Assembly: GCF_017355935.1 (NCBI RefSeq)
Contig: NZ_JAFIQT010000001.1
Span: 2,046,001-2,110,000 of the forward strand
Length of the DNA: 64,000 bases
From: Telluribacter humicola
GTDB taxonomy: Bacteria; Bacteroidota; Bacteroidia; Cytophagales; Spirosomataceae
Reading direction: 5' to 3'
Positions 9,985 to 19,569 of this stretch are shown piece by piece. Every line of letters starts with the position of its first letter. Within the stretch, counting starts at the first letter, position 1. A program made the position numbers and the translations under genes. The notes beneath the pieces were generated by a model. It did no database searches and was not told the origin of the DNA. It worked only from the letters and a program-made list of their open reading frames with translations.

Positions 9985-12900
9985 TTAGTCTGCCTCGGCC
10001 AGCTCCAGTTGGGAAGTTTCCTCTTCCGGACGGTGCTTGATATCGCGAGACATATAAGAATAGACCGCCGGAATGATGTACAGCGTAAGCAGTGTAGAGA
10101 ATAACATACCACCTACTACCGCGATACCCATAGATACCCGGCTTTCGGCACCGGCCCCCAGGGCCAGAGCTATCGGTAGGATACCCAGGATGGTACAAAG
10201 ACTGGTCATCAGGATCGGACGGAAGCGCGAAGCGGCTGCTTCCTGTACTGCCTGCATTTTGGATATACCGGCTTCTTTGCGCTGGTTGGCAAATTCCACA
10301 ATAAGGATACCATTCTTGGTTACCAGACCTACCAGTACGATAATACCAATCTGACTGAAGATGTTCATGGTCTGACCGAAGTCCCACAGCGAAAGCAGTG
10401 CCCCACAAAGCGCCAAGGGTACTGTCAGTAGAATGATGATGGGGTCCACAAAGCTTTCAAACTGAGCCGCCAGGATCAGGAAGATAAGTACCAGTGAAAG
10501 CAGGAACGCGAACAGGAGGCTGTTTGAGCTCTCTCTAAACTCCCGGGAGGTACCATCCAGAGCCGTGTTAAATGTATCGTCTAGCACTTCGTCACCGATA
10601 CGCTCCATCTCATCAATCGCTTCTCCCATACTGACACCTTTAGCCATGTTGGCCGAAACGGTAGCCGATATGTACCGGTTAAAGCGGAGTAGCTGGGGCG
10701 GTGTACTTTGCTCGGTAAGTTTTACCAGGTTATCGAGCTGGATCAGCTCGCCGGTATTGCTCTTTACATACAGTGATTTCAGGTCCAGAATATCATTCCG
10801 TTCATTCCGGTCTATCTGACCGATTACCTGATACTGCTTCCCATCCTGAATGAAGTAGCCAAAGCGACGTCCGCTTAAGCCCAGCTGTAGGGTCTGGCCT
10901 ATATCCTGAATAGAAACTCCCAGCGTCTGTGCTTTTTCGCGGTCGATCTCCAGACGAATTTCGGGTTTGGTAAATTTAAGGTTCACATCCACCCCTTCCA
11001 GCTTGGAACTAGCCTGTGCTTTCTCTACGAATACGGGTAGTGATTCTTTTAGCTTATCAAAGTTGGGAGCCTGAATAACGTATTGGATAGGCTGGCCGCG
11101 CGAACGACCCGCGTTAATAGTCTGATCCTGTAAGAAGAAGGCGCGGGCACCTGAGAACTGACGAATCTTGGGTGTCAGGGCTTCCACAATTTCCCGCTGA
11201 CTCCGCTGACGCTTGGTAGGGTCAGTCAATACAACGCGTACGAAACCTGAGTTAGTAGCAGCGGAACCAAAGCCAGGCGAGGTAATGGTTACCACCCCGT
11301 TGCGTTCGGTAGAGTCCAGCTGATTATATACAAACTGACCTACCTCATCCATGTACTTCTGCATGTATTCAAAGGTAGCTCCCTCCTGAGCGGTAGCATT
11401 GATCCGGAAGTTACTGCGGTCTTCCATGGGAGCCAGCTCCGAAGGAATGCGGTTATTGGTCATGAGCAGGAAGATAATACCACTAAATGCAACTACCAGA
11501 ACCCAGGCGATCCAGCGCATACCCATAAACGATTGCAGTGAATTTTCGTAGCCCTTGTTCATCCGGTCGAAGAACGGCTCGGTCTTACGATACAGCCAGG
11601 GCTGACGTGCCCGCTTCTTAAGAAGGCGGGAGCTCAGCATGGGAGTAAGTGTTAATGACACAAAAGCGGAGATAATTACCGAACCGGCTACTACGATACC
11701 AAACTCACGGAACAGACGTCCGGTAATCCCTTCCATAAATATTACGGGAAGAAACACCGCCGCCAGCGTAACCGTGGTAGAAATAACGGCGAAGTAGATC
11801 TCACGTGAGCCTGAGTAGGCCGCCTGGAAGGGAGTCATACCCTCTTCTATCTTGGCGTAGATATTTTCAAGTACCACGATGGCGTCATCCACTACCAGAC
11901 CAATGGCCAATACAATACCTAATAGCGTCAGTACATTGATAGAGAATCCACAGATGTACATGATAAAGAAGGCTCCGATCAGCGAGATAGGAATAGCCGT
12001 CAGTGGGATGAGGGTAGAACGCCAGTCACGAAGGAATACAAAAATAATCAGCGCTACCAGGATGAAAGCGATGATGATGGTTTCGACCACCTCATGGATG
12101 GAGGAGCGTACGAACTGCGTATTATCGTAACCGGGTTCAACTATGATGTCGTCAGGTAAATCTTTCTTGATCTGTGCCAGGCGTGCTTCCAGCGAAGTTA
12201 CAATGGCAATGTGGTTGGCACCCGGCTGAGGTATCACAGCTACGGCCATCATAGGAGTACCATCTCTTTTAAGAAGCGTCCGTTCGTTTTCGGGGGCTAA
12301 CTCTGCGTACCCTACATCTTTGAAGCGAACAATGCGGGCTCCTTCTTCTTTGATGATCATATTATCGAAGTCCTCTACCGTTCTGAGGCGGCCGAGAGTC
12401 CTTACCGATAGTTCCATGGTCTGGCCTTCGATACTACCTGAAGGTAGCTCTACATTTTGACGGGCCAGGGCCTGCGATATATCAATGGAAGTGAGTTGGT
12501 AGGCGGCCAGTTGAGCCGGATCAATGCGCAGGCGCATGGAGTATTTTTTTTCTCCCCAGATCTGTACACTACTTACACCCGCTACGGTCTGGAATTTCTC
12601 CTTAAACTGCCGGGTCACTATATCATTAAGTTCAAGCAGAGAGCGCTTCTGGCTCTTAACGTTGATATACCAGATCGGCGAAGCGTCGGCATCGGCCTTG
12701 GCTACAATAGGAGGGTCGACATCCGGAGGTAGGTTACGCTGAGCGGATGATACGCGGTCACGCACATCGTTAGCGGCCGTTTCCATATCTATCCCCAGGT
12801 CAAACTCCACGGTAATACTACTACGTCCGTCCCGGCTGGATGACGACAGGGTTTTGATACCTGCGATACCATTGATGGATTCTTCGAGTGGTTCGGTTAT

Positions 12901-13089
12901 CTGTGATTCTATGATCTCGGCATTGGCTCCCGTGTAGGTAGTACTTACCGTAACTACGGGTGGGTCAACACTCGGAAACTCCCGTACACCCAGATAGGTG
13001 TAGCCGATCACCCCAAACAGGATGATGACCAGCGACATCACTATCGCTAGTACCGGGCGTTTGATGCTTACATCTGAAAGACTTGCCAT
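9985..13089 (-). CDS. HAE1-type RND multidrug efflux pump (AcrB/MexB family)
   Basis: Inner-membrane proton/drug antiporter of 1034 aa, the usual AcrB length. TM1 follows the start (VLAIVMSLVIILFGVIGY), a large periplasmic porter loop follows, and TM4 carries GLVVDDAIVVLEN with the proton-relay pair D401/D402. The second half repeats the pattern and ends in a charged cytoplasmic tail. The reading frame is intact. It lies 37 nt downstream of its adaptor gene; no TolC-type gene is adjacent, so the outer-membrane partner must be encoded elsewhere (one candidate is the solitary TolC gene at 35802). The DD motif separates it from the DFG...D...E metal pump at the left edge of the window. Substrates are unknown. 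Confidence 0.93.
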   Translation of the reverse strand: MASLSDVSIKRPVLAIVMSLVIILFGVIGYTYLGVREFPSVDPPVVTVSTTYTGANAEIIESQITEPLEESINGIAGIKTLSSSSRDGRSSITVEFDLGIDMETAANDVRDRVSSAQRNLPPDVDPPIVAKADADASPIWYINVKSQKRSLLELNDIVTRQFKEKFQTVAGVSSVQIWGEKKYSMRLRIDPAQLAAYQLTSIDISQALARQNVELPSGSIEGQTMELSVRTLGRLRTVEDFDNMIIKEEGARIVRFKDVGYAELAPENERTLLKRDGTPMMAVAVIPQPGANHIAIVTSLEARLAQIKKDLPDDIIVEPGYDNTQFVRSSIHEVVETIIIAFILVALIIFVFLRDWRSTLIPLTAIPISLIGAFFIMYICGFSINVLTLLGIVLAIGLVVDDAIVVLENIYAKIEEGMTPFQAAYSGSREIYFAVISTTVTLAAVFLPVIFMEGITGRLFREFGIVVAGSVIISAFVSLTLTPMLSSRLLKKRARQPWLYRKTEPFFDRMNKGYENSLQSFMGMRWIAWVLVVAFSGIIFLLMTNNRIPSELAPMEDRSNFRINATAQEGATFEYMQKYMDEVGQFVYNQLDSTERNGVVTITSPGFGSAATNSGFVRVVLTDPTKRQRSQREIVEALTPKIRQFSGARAFFLQDQTINAGRSRGQPIQYVIQAPNFDKLKESLPVFVEKAQASSKLEGVDVNLKFTKPEIRLEIDREKAQTLGVSIQDIGQTLQLGLSGRRFGYFIQDGKQYQVIGQIDRNERNDILDLKSLYVKSNTGELIQLDNLVKLTEQSTPPQLLRFNRYISATVSANMAKGVSMGEAIDEMERIGDEVLDDTFNTALDGTSREFRESSNSLLFAFLLSLVLIFLILAAQFESFVDPIIILLTVPLALCGALLSLWDFGQTMNIFSQIGIIVLVGLVTKNGILIVEFANQRKEAGISKMQAVQEAAASRFRPILMTSLCTILGILPIALALGAGAESRVSMGIAVVGGMLFSTLLTLYIIPAVYSYMSRDIKHRPEEETSQLELAEAD

Positions 13090-13126
13090 GTTTCTATTGG
13101 ACCTTTTATACTTTTAGCTACTACTA

Positions 13127-14254
13127 TTAAGGTTTTAGCGCCAGTTTCAGATTATCCTGATTGATTACTTCCCGTACTTCTACCGGACCTTCTGGCTTTA
13201 CCTGCAGGATACCCGTCACAATCAAAGTATCACCTGAACTTAATCCATTTACTATCTCAACACTTCTCTCTCCACGCGCTCCTAACTCAACCATGCGGGA
13301 TGAAGCTTTTCCATTTTTGACTACAAACACCTTATGCCCCTGCTGCTCTGGTATAAGAGCTTCGTTGGGGATAGTAATAGCAGTCCCATTATTCCCGATC
13401 ACCAGTTCAATACGGGCAAAAGCGCCGGGTAGTAAAGTACCGGAGGGATTGGGGCTGGTAGCCCTCATTTGTAACGTACGTGTTTGTGGATCTATTTTAG
13501 GATCAACGGCATATACCTGTCCCTCGTGCTTACGCTCTGAGCTCTCAACCTGAAACTCGATACGGCTTCCGTTGCGGATGGCATCGGCGTATTTGGCCGG
13601 TACCGAAAACTCCACCTTGGCTGGATTGGTATTCGTCAGCGTAGAGATACGGGTGGTAGGGGTGATATAGCTACCTTCACTTACGTAGCGTAGACCCAGC
13701 TTACCGGAGAAAGGAGCCCGTACTGATGTTTTGGCAATCTGTGCCCTGATGTTTTCAATGTCGGCCTCGATGGTTTTGACCGATGTAAGACTAATCTCAT
13801 ACTCCCGCTGACTGATCGCTTCTATTTCCAGGAGCCGGCGCTGACGCGCTTCATTATCTTCGGCTAGTTTCTTGTTGTATTCAAATTTCTTAAGCTGTGC
13901 CTGCAGATCATCATCATTGATCCGGAGGAGCAGTGCCCCCCTCTGTACATACTGCCCTTCCTTAAAGTACAGGTTAATAATCTTACCTGATACTTCACTT
14001 CTTATCTCAACTTCTTCGTTAGCCAGCACAGTACCTGTTGTTTTTACAACATCATCTAAATTGGTAGGCTCAACTACCATTACCGAAACAATAGCCTTAC
14101 CGGGACCTTTGTTACCGGCGGGAGCATTGCCCGCCGCTTTTCCTTCGGTAGGAGGAGGCGTATCGAAATACTCTTTTAGCCGGGGATAAAAGACTATTCC
14201 GAGGGCCAGTAGGACAATCAGAAGTGTTAAGAGTCGCTTGGTTATAGTGCTCAT
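13127..14254 (-). CDS. RND efflux periplasmic adaptor subunit (AcrA/MexA-like)
   Basis: Membrane-fusion protein of 375 aa. One N-terminal hydrophobic segment (LLTLLIVLLALGIVFYP) looks like an uncleaved anchor because no lipobox Cys is present. A Pro/Gly/Lys-rich linker (about 33-52) follows. The lipoyl half GKIINLYFKEGQYVQRG, a helical hairpin with NKKLAEDNEARQRRLLEIEA, the second lipoyl half KTSVRAPFSGKLGLRYV and the beta-barrel and membrane-proximal domains come in standard order. It starts the operon, with the pump 37 nt downstream. A TAAATTTG box about 70 nt upstream could be its -7 element. Confidence 0.9.
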   Translation of the reverse strand: MSTITKRLLTLLIVLLALGIVFYPRLKEYFDTPPPTEGKAAGNAPAGNKGPGKAIVSVMVVEPTNLDDVVKTTGTVLANEEVEIRSEVSGKIINLYFKEGQYVQRGALLLRINDDDLQAQLKKFEYNKKLAEDNEARQRRLLEIEAISQREYEISLTSVKTIEADIENIRAQIAKTSVRAPFSGKLGLRYVSEGSYITPTTRISTLTNTNPAKVEFSVPAKYADAIRNGSRIEFQVESSERKHEGQVYAVDPKIDPQTRTLQMRATSPNPSGTLLPGAFARIELVIGNNGTAITIPNEALIPEQQGHKVFVVKNGKASSRMVELGARGERSVEIVNGLSSGDTLIVTGILQVKPEGPVEVREVINQDNLKLALKP

Positions 14255-14320
14255 GGAGGGCTTAATGGAAAATAGATCAGGTTATTATTAGGATAAATGT
14301 ATGAACGCTAGTTGCACCAA

Positions 14321-14328
14321 CAAATTTA
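14321..14328 (-). promoter_or_regulatory. Possible -7 box of the HAE1 adaptor/pump operon
   Basis: TAAATTTG on the minus strand fits the Bacteroidota -7 consensus TAnnTTTG and would give a 5' UTR of about 60 nt for the adaptor gene. No TTG is seen at the expected -33 position, so the call is tentative. Confidence 0.35.
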
Positions 14329-14373
14329 CAATGGAAGAAGGAATAGAAGATGGGTTTATAACCATCAGATACG

Positions 14374-14406
14374 AAAAAAGTTACCCGTCATAGACGGGTA
14401 ACTTTT
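14374..14406. terminator. Terminator of the first SusC/SusD operon
   Basis: A 10-bp perfect stem (14380-14389 with 14393-14402) and ATA loop is flanked by A6 and T4, so it can act on both strands. It lies about 35 nt after the SusD stop on the minus strand and before the promoter of the HAE1 adaptor. Confidence 0.85.
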
Positions 14407-14436
14407 ACAATACAATTTATTCAGGAGAACAGTTTC

Positions 14437-15876
14437 CTACCGCACATCCCAGAATATTTTGCTTTGAACATTATCGCCACCAATGGCCGTGGCTGCAGCC
14501 GTTAGGTTGGCACCGTTAAGGGTTGCTTCATTAACCGGATATACCAAGCGATTAGGGATATCTTCTTCAGTCAGGCCTTCGGGTACTTTGAAGCCTTCGA
14601 AGTCAAGTAAGCGCCAGGTAGTCCAGCCTTCAATCCCATTGTTGTAAAGAGACAGCCATTTCTGGAGGCCGAGCTTTTGTCTCCAGTCGCCGGACGCTGT
14701 ATCCCAGGCTACATCTGGCTGCGCCAGATAGGCCATAGCTTCGGCTGCGGTACCTCCCCACTCCAGTATCGAAGCAGTGATGGCCATGTTATAAAATTCC
14801 TCCACGGTTCCACCTACTGCGTAGCCCCGTTGTGCGGCTTCGGCCATCAGGAACAGAACCTCCGAGTAGCTTAGGTTAATACCAGGGGTGTTAGCCGTGT
14901 ACATCCGTGTACCTGGTGAAGAGAAGGAGGTGAAAGCATTTCCGGAGCCATATATTCCTCCTACGAAGACGCCTTTGCCCAGATTCTCCTGGAAGTAGTA
15001 CTTGCGTCTTGGATCGTCCAGGTCATTCATTACTTCAACAATGGTGTTGGCAGCAACAAAGTCAGAACGTCCACTAAGTACCAGATCTTCATAAGCCGGA
15101 TAAGTATAGGGCGCATTGTTAGTATACTCTACCGACAGATTCTCAGAAACATCATTAAATACTCCTGAACTTACAGCTGATTCTGCCATCGCTTTGGACT
15201 TGGCCGGATCTACATCAGCCAGGCGCATGGCCAGTCTCAGTTTGAGAGAATTAGCGCTTTTTAGCCACATCTCCGTGTCTCCCTGATTGACAAGATCGCT
15301 GGTAGGATCGAAGCTAGGAGCAGAAACTTCCAGATTGGCTATGGCCTGATTCAACTGGTCAATTTCACTGTAGTATATCTCTTTAGCATCGTCATACTTT
15401 GGATTCGGATTTGCAAAATCCAGGGCTTCTGAGTAGGGAACATTTCCGAACAAATCGACCAGCGTAGTATAGATGTGTGCTTCGGTGATTTCGATGATCG
15501 CCAGCTTGTTTTTCTGAATAGGCGCAGTTTGTGAATTGGTTTCCTGCGCAGCGATCAGTCTTTTAGCCTCGTCCAAATCTTTCAAGGCATCACGATACAA
15601 ACGCTGATACCAGTTATCAGGAATGTTTCGCTGAATCTGCTGGTACTGGCTTTCCTCCGGATACGTTGTTTGAGCCCAGTACTGAGCATATAGCCGGAAT
15701 ACATTTGTATTTACACTGGCTGAGTTAAGTATATGGTGAAAGCGCTCAGTCCCATTATTGAAGAGAGATTCTCCCGTAACAGACGCCGGATTTTTCTGAT
15801 CCGTATTGAGCTCTTCAAAGTGATTGGTACAGCCTACTACCAGCCCTACTATTAATAAACAGATTATCTTTTTCAT
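14437..15876 (-). CDS. SusD/RagB-family nutrient-binding outer-membrane lipoprotein
   Basis: Surface lipoprotein of 479 aa that would form the lid over the SusC channel encoded 29 nt upstream. The lipobox VVGC places the modified Cys at residue 16, followed by the common SusD start NHFEELNTDQKNPASV. TPR-like helices (IIEITEAHIYTTLVDLFGNVPYSEALD) and a C-terminal WKLxxL-like segment (QKWLSLYNNGIEGWTTWRL, shown in part) match the SusD-like_2 subgroup common in Cytophagales. No glycosidase or protease gene lies in the operon, so the ligand (glycan, peptide or other) cannot be told. Confidence 0.92.
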   Translation of the reverse strand: MKKIICLLIVGLVVGCTNHFEELNTDQKNPASVTGESLFNNGTERFHHILNSASVNTNVFRLYAQYWAQTTYPEESQYQQIQRNIPDNWYQRLYRDALKDLDEAKRLIAAQETNSQTAPIQKNKLAIIEITEAHIYTTLVDLFGNVPYSEALDFANPNPKYDDAKEIYYSEIDQLNQAIANLEVSAPSFDPTSDLVNQGDTEMWLKSANSLKLRLAMRLADVDPAKSKAMAESAVSSGVFNDVSENLSVEYTNNAPYTYPAYEDLVLSGRSDFVAANTIVEVMNDLDDPRRKYYFQENLGKGVFVGGIYGSGNAFTSFSSPGTRMYTANTPGINLSYSEVLFLMAEAAQRGYAVGGTVEEFYNMAITASILEWGGTAAEAMAYLAQPDVAWDTASGDWRQKLGLQKWLSLYNNGIEGWTTWRLLDFEGFKVPEGLTEEDIPNRLVYPVNEATLNGANLTAAATAIGGDNVQSKIFWDVR

Positions 15877-15905
15877 ATATAAATTTTTTTAGATTAAACG
15901 ACAAC

Positions 15906-18900
15906 TTAAAAATCAAGTTGTACTCTGAATCCAAGATTTCTTACTGTTGGATAGGATCCAACCAGATATCCCTGGGCGTTTCCTGAACCTAAGCCTGACT
16001 CAGGATCGGCAAAAGGTACATTCTTATGGATGATCCACAAGTTTCTGCCGACAACGGACAACGTCAGGTTTTGACCAAAATTTTTCAGGATGGAACCTGG
16101 TACACGGTAGCTGATTGCCGCTTCACGTAGCTTCACGTAAGAAGCGTCGTAGGTAGTAAGGGCACTTGGATTCCGGGCGGCATTTCCCCAGTAGAAATAG
16201 CCACTGTAATCATCAGCCCGGGTCCGGGTAGTGTTGGGTGTACCATCAGCCATAACACCTTCGTTTAGGAGTCCACCTCCCTCTGATACCGGAGAACGTA
16301 CCTCATTACCAAGCTCGTTCAAACCAGCTGTGTAGTACGGAAGACCTGTACCTTGTCCATAGTGCATATCCAGTGAGTAAACATCACCACCTTTGGAAGC
16401 GTCAACCAGGAAGCTCAGGTTAAATCCTTTGTAGCTGAAGCTATTGGTAATACCACCGGTCCAGTCGGGCTGGGCAATACCAATAACCTGATCAGGATTT
16501 GATACATAGTACCCTGATGCATTAACAACGCGCTGGCCGTTTAGGTACTGGAATCCGGTACCTCTGAGGGTCCCGTATCGCTCACCTTTGGTAGCATTTA
16601 CTGTAACTCCACCCTGGTACTCTGCCAGTACAATGTTCTCAACGCCCTGGTATAGGTCACCAACACGGTTTACGTTTTTAGCAAAGTTTACCACCGTTCT
16701 CCACTCAAATCCTTCTGTTTTTATCGGAGTAGCAAACAGAGATATTTCTACCCCTTTGTTGGTCAGGTTACCGGCATTTACGTAGCGGAAGCCATATCCG
16801 GTAGCCAGTGACTGCGTAACCCGAAGAATCTGGTCAACGGTATTAACATTATATAATGTCAGGTCAAGACCGAGTCTACCTTCCAGCGTGTTCAGTTCAA
16901 GACCTGCTTCCCAGCTTTTGGTTCTTTCTGGCCTTAAGTCAGGGTTATTCTTGGTAATGGGCACGGAGGTCAGAACCGCAGAACCGAAGTTGTCAATACG
17001 GTTGTACACGTCACCAACGCTCAGAGCAGGAGCATCATTTCCAACTTCCGCATAGCCGAATCTTACTTTACCAAATCTCAGCCAGTTAGAATTCAAATGA
17101 TTGGAGAATACATAGCTACCTGAGGCAGAGTAGTAGTTGTACGTATTGTTACTTCTGGGAAGTGCTGACGATACGTCAATGCGGTCTGTAAGTTCAAGGA
17201 AATAGGTGTCTTTGTACCCCAGAGAGGCGCTTGCGTAGTAGCCGTTTACCTGCTTTTCCAGAAGAGTTTCAGTTGGGAAAGGCGTCGTATTAACCGAGTT
17301 GCTGATGGCGTACAAGCCTGGGATCGCCAGACCGCCTGAGGTAGACTGGATAATTGTTTCCCTGCTTTCTCTGCGAATGTTGATACCCGCAACACCATTT
17401 ATACTGAAATCATTTCCAATGCTTCTATTGAAGTTACCAATAAGATCATAGTTTGTTTCGGTAAAATCAATGTCCGTACGCTGGTAGCCAGACTTCTCTT
17501 CGTTGTTCTGAAGTCCGAATTCAGTAGCAATGGAGCCGACAGCTCTTCTCTCTTCTCTGAGTTCAGTATACGTATCCATCGAAACGCGACCCAGTATGCT
17601 AAACCAGTCAGCAACCTGGTAAGTCAGGTTCATGTTTCCGAAGAGGCGCCCCCGGTTATCCGAGTTGTAGTTTTCGTAGCGCGTCCAGTAGGGGTTGTCC
17701 CAGTAGATAGGACCTGTAGAACCACTAATGGGGTCATTCATATTCCAGGTAACGTTACGTCCTGTCAGGTCATAGAAGTACTTCTGGCGCTTAATATCAA
17801 CGTTTGTCTGCCACCATTGTCTGAAATTTGACATGAGGTTATCACCGTATCCTGTTGAAAAACGGCCGATAGTAGCCTGATTGGTATAGTTACCGGAAAT
17901 AGCCGCTTTCAGCCTTGTGCCAAGATCAAAAGATCCGCTGAAGGTTAAGGTATTACGTTTCTGGGAGCTGTTAGGGAGGATTCCCTTATCGCTAAAGTTA
18001 GTGTATCCCAGGCGGAAGGCACCTTTTTCATTTCCTCCACTCAAATCAACAGAGTTGTTAAACGTAACCTGCTGTTCAAAAAAGGTAGAGGGGTCGTTCT
18101 GTGCAGCTACCCATGGCATAGGTTTGCCAAAGTTCTCGGACTCAGGAACGAATGATTCCCACTGATATACCATCAGGTTTGGGTCAAACTTAGCACCGTA
18201 AGAACCATCTTCACGCGTTGGGTTTACAAGGTCAACAACGCCATCTCCATTGATGTCAGCATCCTCAAAATAAGGATTGGTAGGACCATACCAGGGTGAA
18301 TAACCGGCACCATACTCTTTCTGGTACTTAAGGAAAGTTGACTTATCAATACGTCCGAAGTTTACTCCAGAGTTTATGCTCACACCTATTCCTTTGCGCT
18401 TGGTACCTTTCTTGGTAGTAATAAGTACTACACCATTAGAACCCCGTGAACCATACAAGGCGGTTGCAGCAGCACTCTTAAGTATTGAGATTGACTCGAT
18501 ATCCTCCGCGTTAATATCCGAGGCAGCATTTCCGTAGTCATATCCCCGGCGACCATTTGTCTGGTTGAGGCTGTTGCCCTGGTAGTTGGAGATAGGCACA
18601 CCATCCACTACAAATAGTGGCTGGTTGTTTCCGGCTAAGGAGTTATTCCCCCGGATCAGTACATTCGTAGAACCTCCAAAGGTATTGTTCTGTCTGATCT
18701 GAATACCTGCAATCTTGCCTGACAGGGAGTTAACGAAGTTTTGTTGTTTTACGGTGCTGACCTCTTCCCCTTTGATCTCCTGCACCGCGTAGCCTAGGGC
18801 TTTCTTTTCACGCGAAATACCAAGTGCAGTCACAACTACTTCCTGTAGTTGGTTGACATCACTTACCATGGTTACATTAAGTACCGATTCGCCTCCCACA

Positions 18901-19148
18901 ACTCTTTCTTCGGTATCAAAGCCGATAAAACTAAATACCAGCACTTCAGTATTCGCAACAGCAATACTGTAGGTACCTTCACTGTTGGTAGTGGTACCAC
19001 GGGTAGTCCCCCTGATTGAAACGTTTACACCAGGTAGGGCTGAACCGTCCTCAGCAGTGACCTTACCGGTCACTGTGCGTTCCTGGGCGTAGGCCTGGGT
19101 TGCCAGTAGCATGAAGCCCGCCAGAATAGTGAATAGAAACTTCCTCAT
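15906..19148 (-). CDS. SusC/RagA-family TonB-dependent outer-membrane transporter
   Basis: TonB-dependent importer of 1080 aa. A signal peptide ends near AYAQ (residue 22); a CarboxypepD_reg-like domain follows (about 25-105, GKVTAEDGSALPGVNVSIRGT), then the plug (about 115-240) with the SusC marker DVNQLQEVVVTALGI and ILKSAAATALYGSRGSNGV, and a 22-strand-type barrel ending in an aromatic residue (VQLDF). It is the first gene of a two-gene operon with SusD. A well-matched Bacteroidota promoter lies 38-67 nt upstream. No N-terminal FecR-interacting STN domain and no nearby anti-sigma/ECF pair are seen. Confidence 0.95.
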   Translation of the reverse strand: MRKFLFTILAGFMLLATQAYAQERTVTGKVTAEDGSALPGVNVSIRGTTRGTTTNSEGTYSIAVANTEVLVFSFIGFDTEERVVGGESVLNVTMVSDVNQLQEVVVTALGISREKKALGYAVQEIKGEEVSTVKQQNFVNSLSGKIAGIQIRQNNTFGGSTNVLIRGNNSLAGNNQPLFVVDGVPISNYQGNSLNQTNGRRGYDYGNAASDINAEDIESISILKSAAATALYGSRGSNGVVLITTKKGTKRKGIGVSINSGVNFGRIDKSTFLKYQKEYGAGYSPWYGPTNPYFEDADINGDGVVDLVNPTREDGSYGAKFDPNLMVYQWESFVPESENFGKPMPWVAAQNDPSTFFEQQVTFNNSVDLSGGNEKGAFRLGYTNFSDKGILPNSSQKRNTLTFSGSFDLGTRLKAAISGNYTNQATIGRFSTGYGDNLMSNFRQWWQTNVDIKRQKYFYDLTGRNVTWNMNDPISGSTGPIYWDNPYWTRYENYNSDNRGRLFGNMNLTYQVADWFSILGRVSMDTYTELREERRAVGSIATEFGLQNNEEKSGYQRTDIDFTETNYDLIGNFNRSIGNDFSINGVAGINIRRESRETIIQSTSGGLAIPGLYAISNSVNTTPFPTETLLEKQVNGYYASASLGYKDTYFLELTDRIDVSSALPRSNNTYNYYSASGSYVFSNHLNSNWLRFGKVRFGYAEVGNDAPALSVGDVYNRIDNFGSAVLTSVPITKNNPDLRPERTKSWEAGLELNTLEGRLGLDLTLYNVNTVDQILRVTQSLATGYGFRYVNAGNLTNKGVEISLFATPIKTEGFEWRTVVNFAKNVNRVGDLYQGVENIVLAEYQGGVTVNATKGERYGTLRGTGFQYLNGQRVVNASGYYVSNPDQVIGIAQPDWTGGITNSFSYKGFNLSFLVDASKGGDVYSLDMHYGQGTGLPYYTAGLNELGNEVRSPVSEGGGLLNEGVMADGTPNTTRTRADDYSGYFYWGNAARNPSALTTYDASYVKLREAAISYRVPGSILKNFGQNLTLSVVGRNLWIIHKNVPFADPESGLGSGNAQGYLVGSYPTVRNLGFRVQLDF

Positions 19149-19185
19149 ACGATTAGGTTAGTTGATAAATGTGTTTAACAAGTTG

Positions 19186-19215
19186 CAAAAGTAACTATTA
19201 GTGAAACCAATACAA
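19186..19215 (-). promoter_or_regulatory. Bacteroidota-type promoter of the first SusC/SusD operon
   Basis: On the minus strand TTG (19213-19215), a 19-nt spacer and TACTTTTG (19186-19193) match the Bacteroidota consensus TTG-N19-TAnnTTTG. Transcription would start near 19180, leaving a 5' UTR of about 30 nt. The surrounding gap (19149-19569) otherwise holds two hairpins and AT-rich DNA with no gene I can support. Confidence 0.7.
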
Positions 19216-19486
19216 CGACAATTGGTTTAATGTTCAGAATTAAATTCTGCAAAAACAAACAATGTGCAAATAAAATATAGGTTTGTATACCGTTATGTAG
19301 AAACAGGATACAAAAAATTTTGTTTTTATAGATAAAGAACTACCCTGATTGTCAGGATGTTTTGTTGAAATACCGAAAAAAGTATATGTCCTGGTAGAGG
19401 AGTAAGATGATATACAGAGGGAAGACGCTTCTAACTTTTTGGCTTGCGGCTATCAATGAAAAGTACCATATAGACAGCTTAAACAT

Positions 19487-19523
19487 GAAGAGGCCGCTTC
19501 CCTCGATGGGAAGCGGCCTCTTC
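19487..19523. terminator. Strong 16-bp hairpin after the second Sus operon
   Basis: A perfect 16-bp GC-rich stem (19487-19502 with 19508-19523) with a TCGAT loop. It lies about 50-80 nt after the stop of the small lipoprotein gene on the minus strand. No good T run follows on either strand, so it may act as an mRNA 3'-end stabiliser or as part of a two-hairpin terminator. Confidence 0.6.
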
Positions 19524-19533
19524 GGTATTCCAG

Positions 19534-19563
19534 TACCTGTTAAGTAGTACTACTTAACAGGTA
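19534..19563. repeat. 30-bp perfect palindrome just after a stop codon
   Basis: The sequence from 19534 to 19563 is a perfect inverted repeat with no spacer (half-site TACCTGTTAAGTAGT). It starts 7 nt after the stop of the small Sus-associated lipoprotein gene and is followed 10 nt later by the 16-bp hairpin at 19487-19523. It may fold in RNA or be a binding site for a dimeric protein. Confidence 0.7.
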
Positions 19564-19569
19564 ACTATT

